In this document: positions 38,880 through 47,722 of the stretch, piece by piece
Position numbering within the stretch: the stretch's first letter is position 1
Layout: every line of letters begins with the position of its first letter
Source: Bacteroidota bacterium
GTDB taxonomy: Bacteria; Bacteroidota; Ignavibacteria; Palsa-1295
DNA: 64,000 nucleotides
Direction of reading: 5' to 3'
Assembly: GCA_021324685.1 (NCBI GenBank)
Contig: JAJPIQ010000009.1
Location: forward strand, 1-64,000
Notes under the pieces: model-generated
What the model was told of the DNA's origin: nothing
What the model saw: the letters and a program-made list of their open reading frames with translations, nothing else
Database searches by the model: none
Program-made: the position numbers and the translations under genes

Positions 38880-39720
38880 CCGGTTTTCGAGCCGATTCCA
38901 ACGAAGCGATCCAACCGGTTACATGCGAAAGCCGTATCTGATACGGATATTGCTCGTAGATCGCATTGTCCTCGTTGATCGTGTAACCGTTTTCAAGATC
39001 GTTCCGAGTGGAATAGAGGAGGGGAAGGATCGAATCCGTGTTGTGCAGATCCGATAACGTTTTTGCTTTCCAGTATTTGGCATCCGAAAAATTTGGGTAT
39101 CTCGCGATCGCGCGATCGAAGCAACGAAGCGCCGAATCGCTCCTGCCCTCCTCGTGGAGGGTAATTCCGAGATAGAAGTCATGCAAATAATGTTCCCAAC
39201 TTGGCGTATGAGCGCGGTCGTGTGCCAGCGTGAGTTGGAAGCACCGTTCGGCACTATCGTATTGGCAGAGTTGGAGGTAACAAATGCCTTCGTAGAACGC
39301 GTATTCGTGGTCCATGACGCCGGCGTGGGGGTGAAGCACCTTCGCGGCCTCAAAATCCTCAAGTGCCCCACGATAATCCTTTTGAAAGATACATTTGAGA
39401 AACGCTCGGTAATCAAGCCAGTGGTCCGCGTCGTACTTGACGGCACTATCGATGTACGGCATTCCAACTTCATATTTCATTTGTTTGAAATACGGCATCC
39501 CACGTTGCTGCCAAAGATACGCGTCGGTCGGGTCGAGCGCGAGGGCGCTATCGATTTCGTCCCGGTACCGTTGTGTAAAGTAATTATAGTGCCATGCTCC
39601 GCGTGTGAGATAGTGTTCTCGAACGGAATCTCGGAACGAAAGTTTTTCGGTCGAGTCGATCGCAGAAGCACGACCAATGGAAGCCACCGATAAAATCAGG
39701 AGACCAAAAACAATTCGCAT
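38875..39720 (-). CDS. TPR-repeat secreted protein
   Basis: Signal-like N-terminus; DSALALDPTDAYLWQQRGMPYFKQMKYEVGMPYIDSAVKYDADH TPR units. Confidence 0.7.
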   Translation of the reverse strand: MRIVFGLLILSVASIGRASAIDSTEKLSFRDSVREHYLTRGAWHYNYFTQRYRDEIDSALALDPTDAYLWQQRGMPYFKQMKYEVGMPYIDSAVKYDADHWLDYRAFLKCIFQKDYRGALEDFEAAKVLHPHAGVMDHEYAFYEGICYLQLCQYDSAERCFQLTLAHDRAHTPSWEHYLHDFYLGITLHEEGRSDSALRCFDRAIARYPNFSDAKYWKAKTLSDLHNTDSILPLLYSTRNDLENGYTINEDNAIYEQYPYQIRLSHVTGWIASLESARKPE

Positions 39721-39799
39721 ACGATGATGAAAGAAATTAGAATGGATAGCGAAGAAAATAAGATCTACGCCATCGAATGCGAAAGTTTCAGGGTAAGGA

Positions 39800-40627
39800 T
39801 TAATGCCCTTTTTTAGCGTTCCAGGAAACGGGGAAGTCAGATCCGGCGGTCAGTGAATCCATAATGACAAGGTTCGTACGCTGGCTATAGAGTCCCAGGC
39901 GTACGTTGGCGTCGCGGGGGAGTTGCGGAAAGGTCTTCAACGGTTTCAGCGATGCCGTGTCCGGAACATGGATTAGCAGGAGCAGCCGCGGTGCCGTCCC
40001 CAGCGTGCTGTCGGTCCGGGAGAACGTTCGATTCGAGTTAAAACCCTTGAAAAAGTTCTTCTGATTCGCAAGGTTGAGACGAAAACCGGTATTGGTCGCG
40101 GGATCCGAAAACCATTTTCGAACGATACCGCCAATATCGGTCGTGCCGCACCAGTCCTTGCTATGCAAGGAGCAGACGATGGGGTTTGGCGGTTGAAAAT
40201 ACCGGCCATGGTCTGGCCCGTTATTCCACGTCATCGTATCGAAGCCAAAGGGAACTCCGATTTCCGAGACCCAGAACTGCGTGGTATCGGTCGTTCCGTC
40301 CTCGCGTTCGCCGGCGTGATAGAGTTCGAAGTAGGCACTATCGATGGTAGAACCGGCCGGCAAGGTCGGCAGCAGGAACCGAACATACGATACCTCATGG
40401 TGCTGAACGTTGCCTGGAATATCCCAAAGCTGGATATTCGAATATCCCTGCAGCAGGAAATTCGTTCCGGTGTCCGTTGGGGCATCGGAAATATAAGTGG
40501 TCGTCACAGCTGCGATCCAAACGGCATAGGGGCTGGTACTCACGGCTCCCGAAGGCGAAGTCGAGCTTTTGCAGCCTGCTAAAAAACCAAAAACGGCAAG
40601 AATAATAGAGATCTGAAGACGAGACAT
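39800..40627 (-). CDS. Lipoprotein with DNRLRE-like domain
   Basis: LAVFGFLAGCKSSTSPS lipobox; VSYVRFLLPTLPAGSTIDSAYFELYHAGE; VRKWFSDPATNTGFRL. Confidence 0.68.
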   Translation of the reverse strand: MSRLQISIILAVFGFLAGCKSSTSPSGAVSTSPYAVWIAAVTTTYISDAPTDTGTNFLLQGYSNIQLWDIPGNVQHHEVSYVRFLLPTLPAGSTIDSAYFELYHAGEREDGTTDTTQFWVSEIGVPFGFDTMTWNNGPDHGRYFQPPNPIVCSLHSKDWCGTTDIGGIVRKWFSDPATNTGFRLNLANQKNFFKGFNSNRTFSRTDSTLGTAPRLLLLIHVPDTASLKPLKTFPQLPRDANVRLGLYSQRTNLVIMDSLTAGSDFPVSWNAKKGH

Positions 40628-40668
40628 ATACGAAACTCCTTTCAGGACAAATATACGACAAAAAAACT

Positions 40669-42423
40669 TCAAACGTTGAGTGCAAATCGGTCTTGTGCGA
40701 GGGCAAAAAGTTTGCGCCACACAAATTTATTGAGTGAAAAGACCATAAGGCACATCGTAAAGATTCCGGCCCCGAGGAGTGCGTAATGACCGTCGGAAAA
40801 GGCGCTCATGAGCAACGCTCCTATGCCGTGCGCGGAGTACGTTTGGGTTCCCGAAGCGACGATCTCAGCCACAATGCTAGCATTCCAGGCACCTCCGGCG
40901 GCGGTGATCGCGCCGGTAACGACTGAAGGAAAGACGGCCGGGAGCAGCAACTTTTTCCAGAGCGAAGCGCGCGGAATTCGGTACGATCGGAACATCTCCT
41001 GAAGGTCCGTAGGAACGGCACTCGCTCCAGCAATTACATTGAATAGTAAGTACCACTGCGTTCCCAGTAACATGAGCACAATGGAACCATATTCGATGGA
41101 AATTCCCCAGGCCTGAAAAAGAAAAATAAAGAGAGGAAAGAACATCGGCGCCGGAAAGGACGAAATAAATTGCACCACCGGTTGCAACCGGTGCGACCAC
41201 CGGGGATTCATTCCGATCGCAATACCGACCGGGACGGCCCAGGCGGCACCGATTAGGAGTGCTGCAAAGACACGCAGAAGCGTAAGTAGGGAATCGCCAA
41301 GGATCGTAAGCCACTCCGCGCCCGTAACATCGCGCGTAAAGACAAGGTACAGCCGAAACACGCCGTAAGCCAGAAGCAGTAAAATAATGGAGAGGACGGC
41401 AACGCCGATCGCTTTTCGAAGAGGCGTTTCCTTCCGCTCTCCCGCGATATCGAAGGCATCGTGTTCGACTTGGTGGCGTGTCGCGACGAAAGCCTCCACG
41501 GTATCGCCGGCTTTTTCACGGCGGCGGCGTTCGAGGCGGCGGCTGAGTGACTGGATCAATTCGGAATGCTGGACGATCGTGAGAACAAACGACCTTCCTT
41601 CCTGCTCGCTTGAAAGTTCCTCGACGCGGAATTTCCGGCTCCAGATGACGAGGGGGCGCCACAGCACCCGATCGAGAAAGATGATCATCAGCCCCATCGC
41701 GATCACCGCGCCGATCATGCCAGGAATATTTTTTTGCTCGACCGCCATTGCCATGTAGCTCCCAATGCCGGGTAAGCGAAAATCTTTTCCGCCCACGGTA
41801 AACGCTTCGCTGAGCGAAAGAAAGAACCACCCCCCGGCCATGGACATCATGGAGTTCCAGATGAGCGGAATCGCACTAGCCGGTAATTCCAGCCGCCACA
41901 ACGTTTCGCGTTTGCTCAGGTGAAAGCTTTGAGAGGCATCCCGCAGGTCCTGTGGGATCGACTTGATCGAGTGATAAAATGCGAAGGTCATGTTCCAGAC
42001 CTGGCCGGTAAAGATCGTAACGACCGAGGCTATTTCCAACCCAAAGTTGGAGTGGGGGAACAGAAACACGAACACGAGCACCAATTCCGGCAAAAATGCG
42101 ACGATGGGAACGCTTTGAAGAATGTCGAGAAGCGAAAGCATAAAGCGTTCGCCGCGGCGCGAATGCGCCATGATGTAGCCGTACACGATTGTGAAGACCA
42201 GCGAAATAATATACGCGCCAAGCCCGCGTGCCAGCGAGTAGAGCGTATATAACGGAAGGTATACAAACTCGGGATGGATCTCGGTATGTGGTTGCAGCGC
42301 CTGGGACCATTCGCGGGAGACGAGCACAAGCCAGTACATGACGCCGCCCAGAATGCCGAAGACGATCAGGTCGGCATAACTTAAGCGCCGGGGAAGACTA
42401 AGGACGTCGCGTACGAAGCTCAT
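40669..42423 (-). CDS. Fused double ABC transporter permease (nitrate/sulfonate-type, two BPD_transp_1 modules)
   Basis: Two copies of the EAA-type permease loop: DLRDASQSFHLSKRETLWRLELPASAIPLIWNSM and DLQEMFRSYRIPRASLWKKLLLPAVFPSVVTGAI. Confidence 0.85.
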   Translation of the reverse strand: MSFVRDVLSLPRRLSYADLIVFGILGGVMYWLVLVSREWSQALQPHTEIHPEFVYLPLYTLYSLARGLGAYIISLVFTIVYGYIMAHSRRGERFMLSLLDILQSVPIVAFLPELVLVFVFLFPHSNFGLEIASVVTIFTGQVWNMTFAFYHSIKSIPQDLRDASQSFHLSKRETLWRLELPASAIPLIWNSMMSMAGGWFFLSLSEAFTVGGKDFRLPGIGSYMAMAVEQKNIPGMIGAVIAMGLMIIFLDRVLWRPLVIWSRKFRVEELSSEQEGRSFVLTIVQHSELIQSLSRRLERRRREKAGDTVEAFVATRHQVEHDAFDIAGERKETPLRKAIGVAVLSIILLLLAYGVFRLYLVFTRDVTGAEWLTILGDSLLTLLRVFAALLIGAAWAVPVGIAIGMNPRWSHRLQPVVQFISSFPAPMFFPLFIFLFQAWGISIEYGSIVLMLLGTQWYLLFNVIAGASAVPTDLQEMFRSYRIPRASLWKKLLLPAVFPSVVTGAITAAGGAWNASIVAEIVASGTQTYSAHGIGALLMSAFSDGHYALLGAGIFTMCLMVFSLNKFVWRKLFALAQDRFALNV

Positions 42424-42465
42424 AGGTCGCTAATAATCGTTCCGCAGTTCAAGACGAATAAAAAA

Positions 42466-42490
42466 CCGGGCCTGCGCCTGGCAAGTCCGG
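42466..42490 (-). terminator. Rho-independent terminator downstream of ccmF
   Basis: Minus strand CCGGACTTGC-CAGGC-GCAGGCCCGG followed by TTTTTTATT. Confidence 0.7.
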
Positions 42491-42509
42491 TCATCAACAC
42501 ACGCCGTGC

Positions 42510-42551
42510 GAGTTTTACGCCCTGTTCCTCGAGTTTTACGCTCTGCTTCTG
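42510..42551. repeat. 21-bp tandem duplication spanning the ccmF stop codon
   Basis: GAGTTTTACGCCCTGTTCCTC | GAGTTTTACGCTCTGCTTCTG (17/21). Confidence 0.9.
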
Positions 42552-45253
42552 TGTTTCTTTTTTGTTATCAAGGGACGCGTACGCGAAGGAATCGGTCCGG
42601 CATCGGAGAGCGACTGCGCATGATCCGAGCCAAGGAATTTTTCGTAGGCCCGCTCCGCACGCTGGATTGCAAGTAATGCTTCCCTTCGGCGACGAACGAC
42701 CGAAAACCCAAAGCCGATCACTAGGGTGATGATCCCAAGCCAGACCATATTGATATACGGTTTCACGAAGGCTTCGACCGTGACGACGTCCTTTGCCGGA
42801 GCCGGCGGATGCTGGTCGTCAAAATAACGGAGTACGACTTTGGAATTAGCCGGGTTCTGCATGTCCGGCATCAACTGACCGAGTTGCAGGTGATAACTCG
42901 TTCCCGGAACCTGGACGTCCTCTTCGGTCGCTTCGTCTGTTACTGGATTCCGTGTGACGGCAAGGACGAGTGTATCGCCGGCCGGCCGGTCGGGCGTACT
43001 TGCGACGACCGTCGCTTTGACGCGGAACTTTTGCTTCGAGAACATCTTCATCTTCTCTGACTGTGGAAAATCGAAGTTGAGAAACGTGACGTTCAGTTTG
43101 CCGTCCAAAAGACGGGAAGACTGGAGTTTGCCCAGTGTGTCTTTCGGCACATGGTCTTCGAAATTGTAGCTGTTCAATGTAAAATAAAGATCGCGCGTGG
43201 CGTATTTTACAATGCCGGGATTCCGGATCGGCTCCTGACGCTGGTTGAAATCGGTCCAGAACGTAAGAGGCCGAGCGGTCCCCAAATACGTACCCGATCG
43301 ATTGGCAATATCGATCAGCCAATAGATATTATCGGCCTGCAGCATTTCCAGCCGGACGTCATATCCTTCGCGGGAGATTTCGCCTCGGGCGAAGGAGTCG
43401 TCGAGAGCCTGCTTTGCCTGAGGGTTCGCAACTTGCTCGACATCCCGAAACGTCAGCACATATTTGCCCCCGAACGCCGAAACGTGGTCGCCTTTGGGCA
43501 GGCGAATAATTTCGTGTTTCGTGTATCCGTTCGCGGCAATAACACCGATCACGAATACGGAAAAACCGGCATGCGCAATGTACGCTCCAAGGAATTTCGT
43601 ATCGAAAATAAATTTCGGGTAACCCGATAGCACGAATATGACGAGCAGCGCTGCAAACAGGATCGCGAAGTACGGCCAGTAGGTCGTCACGGCGGGAACG
43701 AAAAGATTGTAATCGCCGGCCGTTCCGACGAGCAACGACAGTACGCCCAGCAGCAGCGCGATGGCAAGCGCGGTAAAGACCCGGCGTGAATAATCGCGAC
43801 CGGTGGGCGGCGAGCGGTCGAAGGAAAGCTTCCAATGCCCACGCAGGATCTTCCAACCGATCTCGAGATTAACGAAGAGTGCAAAAAATGCCGCGCCACA
43901 TACCAAAATAAAGCGGCCGTCGTGCACGCCCATCACGATCACGAGCGCCGTAAACAGGGTCGCCGCAAGGAGAGCCGAGATCGATTTTTTCCAGACTTCA
44001 TTCCAATTTGACTGCCGCCATTTGAGCAGCAGCGAAAGGCCGTTGACGACCAGAAGCACGATGACGATCGGAATGTGCAGGTTGTTATAAAATTCAGGAA
44101 CGACTTTTTTCTGCACGAGTGGTGCGCTTGTGCCGATGAACACCACGAGCGCGGAAGCGCCAAGCACGGCCGAAGCGATGGAAAGCCCCGTTTCGCGGGA
44201 AAGGATCTTATAGTCCTGCGCGAAGCCGGACATTTCCCGCCAGCGCCAAATAAAAATCCCGTAGGGAATGAGAATAAATGCTCCAAGGGCGACCACCAGC
44301 AGCGTGAATGCAAGATAGCCGGGGTCCGCAAACGAATGGACGGACGCGTCGCCAAGCACACCGGAGCGCGTCAGGAACGATCCGTAGAGCACGAGCGCGT
44401 AGGCTAAAAGTGTCAGTGCGATGTTCGTGCGAATGAGCCCGCCCGTTCGCTTTTGAGTGAGCATCGAATGCGCGGCGGCGACCGTAATCAGCCACGGAAG
44501 TAAACTTGCGTTCTCGACCGGGTCCCACGCCCAAAACCCCCCCCAGCCGAGCGTTTCGTATGCCCAGAATCCTCCCAGCATGACTCCAAATCCGAGGACC
44601 ATGGCCGCTCCGAGCGTCCAGGGCATCGAAGTAAGTACCCATCCCTGGTAATCGCGGCGAATGAGGCCGGCCAGGGCAAACGCAAATGGGACGGCCAGGA
44701 GCGAAAATCCGAGGAAGAGCATCGGCGGATGAATGACGATCCAAAGATTTTCGAGCGATGGGTTCAGCCCTTTGCCGTCCGCCGGAATCAGTCCTTTCAT
44801 CGCCTGACCCGGATTTGCAGCATAGATCGTCTCGAACGGACTCTTCGCCAGCAACATGATCGAGATGAAAAGCAGCACGAACAGGAAGATTGCCATCACG
44901 TGTGCTTCGTACCTCTGGCGCCGCGCGTATGGAATCAGGAAGATCGCAATGAGCGAAGTCCACAAGCCCCACAGCATGAAGCTGCCTTCCTGGCTTGCGT
45001 AAAACGTTGAAAAAAGGAGGAGTTTGCTTAGATTGCGCGAGACGTGCTCGAAGATATAATTGATCTCGAAATGATAATTGAAGATATAATAGAGCAGCGT
45101 GGCGCATGCCGTAAGCATGCCCAGGATCGCGAACTGGGTTGCACGGCGCGCGACGACTGTGAGTTCCGTCCGGCCGCGAGCGGCAAGGATATAAAGAACG
45201 ATTCCGGCTACGGAACCCGTGAACGTAAGAGCGAGTGCGAGGCTGCCGATCAT
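42536..45253 (-). CDS. ccmF: Heme lyase CcmF (cytochrome c maturation, WWD domain)
   Basis: LWIVIHPPMLFLGFSLLAVPFAFALAGL, LGWGGFWAWDPVENASLLPWLI, SFLTRSGVLGDASVHSFADPG. Confidence 0.95.
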   Translation of the reverse strand: MIGSLALALTFTGSVAGIVLYILAARGRTELTVVARRATQFAILGMLTACATLLYYIFNYHFEINYIFEHVSRNLSKLLLFSTFYASQEGSFMLWGLWTSLIAIFLIPYARRQRYEAHVMAIFLFVLLFISIMLLAKSPFETIYAANPGQAMKGLIPADGKGLNPSLENLWIVIHPPMLFLGFSLLAVPFAFALAGLIRRDYQGWVLTSMPWTLGAAMVLGFGVMLGGFWAYETLGWGGFWAWDPVENASLLPWLITVAAAHSMLTQKRTGGLIRTNIALTLLAYALVLYGSFLTRSGVLGDASVHSFADPGYLAFTLLVVALGAFILIPYGIFIWRWREMSGFAQDYKILSRETGLSIASAVLGASALVVFIGTSAPLVQKKVVPEFYNNLHIPIVIVLLVVNGLSLLLKWRQSNWNEVWKKSISALLAATLFTALVIVMGVHDGRFILVCGAAFFALFVNLEIGWKILRGHWKLSFDRSPPTGRDYSRRVFTALAIALLLGVLSLLVGTAGDYNLFVPAVTTYWPYFAILFAALLVIFVLSGYPKFIFDTKFLGAYIAHAGFSVFVIGVIAANGYTKHEIIRLPKGDHVSAFGGKYVLTFRDVEQVANPQAKQALDDSFARGEISREGYDVRLEMLQADNIYWLIDIANRSGTYLGTARPLTFWTDFNQRQEPIRNPGIVKYATRDLYFTLNSYNFEDHVPKDTLGKLQSSRLLDGKLNVTFLNFDFPQSEKMKMFSKQKFRVKATVVASTPDRPAGDTLVLAVTRNPVTDEATEEDVQVPGTSYHLQLGQLMPDMQNPANSKVVLRYFDDQHPPAPAKDVVTVEAFVKPYINMVWLGIITLVIGFGFSVVRRRREALLAIQRAERAYEKFLGSDHAQSLSDAGPIPSRTRPLITKKKHRSRA

Positions 45254-45317
45254 TTCTTATATTCGATAACAGTCATATGAGCGCTCATGATGAACGGTCA
45301 TCATGACGATGACGACA

Positions 45318-45776
45318 TTACGACTGACCTTGGGAATTGGCCGGAGCCGTCGAATTTCCCGGGATCGTCATCTTTCCGGACCCTTCATAGCGCGACGGGC
45401 ATTTCGTCTGGATGTCCGAAGCCTCGAAGACGCCATTCTCCACTTTTCCCGTGCAAACGACGCTCGGCGCGATCTCGAAATTGTTCGGGCGCACGCCGCT
45501 ATACTTCACCGGCATTTCATGGCCGGCATGGTCCTTCATGTAAAACGAAAAGGTGTTGCTCGCAGCATCGTACTGAGAGCCTTTGGCTTTGTCATACGTG
45601 CCCGAGACCTGTGCGCGGCGTCCGCTTTCCGACGCCTTTGAAAAATCGGAATAGTCGATCTTATTATCGACCAAAGCGAAAGCCGCAATCCCGATAAACG
45701 CCAGCGCGACCACCAGTGCTATAATATGTTTGCGTTTCACCTGAAAAAACCTCTCCGCTTGCCGAACAGGACGCAT
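45318..45776 (-). CDS. ccmE: Cytochrome c maturation protein CcmE, CxxxY type
   Basis: Single N-terminal TM; beta-barrel; VVCTGKVENGVFEASDIQTKCPSRYEG. Confidence 0.9.
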   Translation of the reverse strand: MRPVRQAERFFQVKRKHIIALVVALAFIGIAAFALVDNKIDYSDFSKASESGRRAQVSGTYDKAKGSQYDAASNTFSFYMKDHAGHEMPVKYSGVRPNNFEIAPSVVCTGKVENGVFEASDIQTKCPSRYEGSGKMTIPGNSTAPANSQGQS

Positions 45777-45902
45777 TCGCGCTAAGTTCGGAGTTTAATT
45801 TTTCATGGACACCACATGATTCTCCGTCCAGGGGAATCCGTCTCGGAAGCGTCCACGGACTTTGGTTTTAGTCGAACATCGGCTCAAGGCGTGTTGCCTC
45901 TT

Positions 45903-45938
45903 GAATTGATCGCCTAAATCTCGAATCGATCGCCTAAA
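45903..45938. repeat. 20-bp period tandem duplication spanning a stop codon
   Basis: GAATTGATCGCCTAAA tctc GAATCGATCGCCTAAA. Confidence 0.9.
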
Positions 45939-47121
45939 AATGATAGGAGGCGCTGACGAGGGGAATGACATCGAAGGCGGTATTGAAGACGTATTCGCCA
46001 AGGGTCTTCATGCCACTCGCGCCAGCTTTATAAAGCGAGAAAACAACGCCGGCATCGACGGTGAGATCGTTCTGGAAATAGCGGACCGAGAAGACGGTAG
46101 GCACTATTCCGAAATCGCCGATAAAATACATTTCGATGGCCGCCTTGAGGTTTTCCCCAACACGCAGATCACCGGAAACTCCAATAAAACTATTTTTTGG
46201 GTACGTGTGAAAGCCGAGTGAGTCATTGTCCTGAAAGGCATAGCCGCCAAGAATAGTCAGTTCAGATTCCCAGGTCCCATAGGTCGCGGCGAGATAGGGA
46301 AACGCAATTTGATTCACCTTTACAACGCTGGAATAGACTCCCTGAAAGCCGGCCGAGACGGTAAAAAGGTCCTCGGAAAGTGGGGTAATCTTGACCCCGG
46401 CGGTAGCCGTGGAAACGGACGTTGGCAGGAAGGGCGCCACGAGTCCGCCGGCATTGACGCTCAGCCAGTCGCTAACGCCATAATTAAGTTGAAGTCCGGC
46501 GATCATGTAGTCCATAACGAACAAGTTGCCGCTCCCGAACGAGCGCGCGGTGGGAAGCAAAAAGTCCTGTGAGGAAAGAGGGTCTTTGGCGTTGGTGTAC
46601 CGAGCGGTAGAAAAGTCTTCCCGTCGGTCGTTCTGGCCGGACCAGTTATCGACGTAATCGAGATCGGGATATTTAAAAAAGAGATCGCCATACGGCGTCG
46701 AAAGGATGACGTGAGCGGTATCGTCGAACAAATACCGGTGGCCGATAAAGATATCGTGATCTTTGGTTGCGACGGTGGAAAGGAAGGGAAGTTTTGGCTG
46801 CGAGAGAAATTTAGCTACAGCATAATGCTGGGCATCGGCCGCATTTTTCAGGGCGGCTTGCTTGAGATCGTCCTTCTGAACCCAGTTATAACGATAATCA
46901 ATGACCGTGGCGATACTGGCCAGAGGAATTTCCAGACGCCCATAGCTCGTCTCGACAATAATCCGGTCGGGGACTGGACGCCCAAGGACGTTCACGTAAA
47001 ATTCCGAAGAGTCCTGAAGGACCAGTTTCACGTAGCTATCGGGTGTAAGTTCCGAAGGCGAAAGTTGCGCGAACGCGTTGGCCGAAAGCAGGACAAAAAT
47101 GGAAGCGACAAAATATTTCAT
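45934..47121 (-). CDS. Secreted/outer-membrane beta-barrel protein of unknown function
   Basis: Signal peptide MKYFVASIFVLLSANAFAQ; YVKLVLQDSSEFYVNVLGRPVPDRIIVETSYGRLEIPLASI; C-terminal ..LVSASYHF. Confidence 0.7.
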   Translation of the reverse strand: MKYFVASIFVLLSANAFAQLSPSELTPDSYVKLVLQDSSEFYVNVLGRPVPDRIIVETSYGRLEIPLASIATVIDYRYNWVQKDDLKQAALKNAADAQHYAVAKFLSQPKLPFLSTVATKDHDIFIGHRYLFDDTAHVILSTPYGDLFFKYPDLDYVDNWSGQNDRREDFSTARYTNAKDPLSSQDFLLPTARSFGSGNLFVMDYMIAGLQLNYGVSDWLSVNAGGLVAPFLPTSVSTATAGVKITPLSEDLFTVSAGFQGVYSSVVKVNQIAFPYLAATYGTWESELTILGGYAFQDNDSLGFHTYPKNSFIGVSGDLRVGENLKAAIEMYFIGDFGIVPTVFSVRYFQNDLTVDAGVVFSLYKAGASGMKTLGEYVFNTAFDVIPLVSASYHF

Positions 47122-47133
47122 TGCAAAAAGCGG

Positions 47134-47180
47134 ATCAATGCTCGACGAATCGATGCTGAACGAATCAATGATCTTAACGA
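47134..47180. repeat. Three tandem copies of a ~15-bp unit at the ruvC 3' end
   Basis: ATCAATGCTCGACGA | ATCGATGCTGAACGA | ATCAATGATCTTAACGA. Confidence 0.85.
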
Positions 47181-47722
47181 ATAATTCGGTCGGAATTCTC
47201 CAGGGCGAACTGCTTCCAGCTCTTTGCAGATCGTTTGGAAGAGGGGGTGAGCCGGGCGGCATGCGCGATCGCGACGGCGAGCGCATCGTACGCATCCGGC
47301 AGTTTTTTATCGGACTCTTCGAGCTTAAGCAGCGCGCGGACCATATACTCGACCTGGTCTTTGGACGCGTTTCCATTTCCAACGACGGCTCGTTTGATCT
47401 CTCTCGGCGCATATTCGGCCGACGGCAATTCCTTCAGGATCCCTGCGAGCATTGCCACCCCCCGCGCATGGCCGAGTTTGAGCGTCGATTGAACATTTTT
47501 GTGATAGAAGGCGGATTCGATCGCGAGTTCATCCGGCTGCACCCGATCGATCACTGCCGAAAGCCGTGTAAAGATCGCTCTCAGGCGCAGCGGAAGGGTC
47601 GCGATCCGCTTCGACTCGATCGTGCCGTATTCGATGACACGAAGTTCCATACCGCCGCGGCCAGCAGCGATCGCGCCATATCCTGTGACCAGCGTGCCCG
47701 GATCGATCCCAAGAATGATCAT
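47174..47722 (-). CDS. ruvC: Holliday junction resolvase RuvC
   Basis: MIILGIDPGTLVTGYGAI, AIESAFYHKNVQSTLKLGHARGVAM, YAPREIKRAVVGNGNASKDQVEYMV, DAYDALAVAIAHA. Confidence 0.96.
   Translation of the reverse strand: MIILGIDPGTLVTGYGAIAAGRGGMELRVIEYGTIESKRIATLPLRLRAIFTRLSAVIDRVQPDELAIESAFYHKNVQSTLKLGHARGVAMLAGILKELPSAEYAPREIKRAVVGNGNASKDQVEYMVRALLKLEESDKKLPDAYDALAVAIAHAARLTPSSKRSAKSWKQFALENSDRIIR

Noticed and set aside
44208-45107. 299-aa minus-strand ORF overlapping ccmF in another frame
   Set aside because: Out-of-frame shadow of ccmF; His/Arg/Gly-rich typical of spurious frames in GC-rich DNA.
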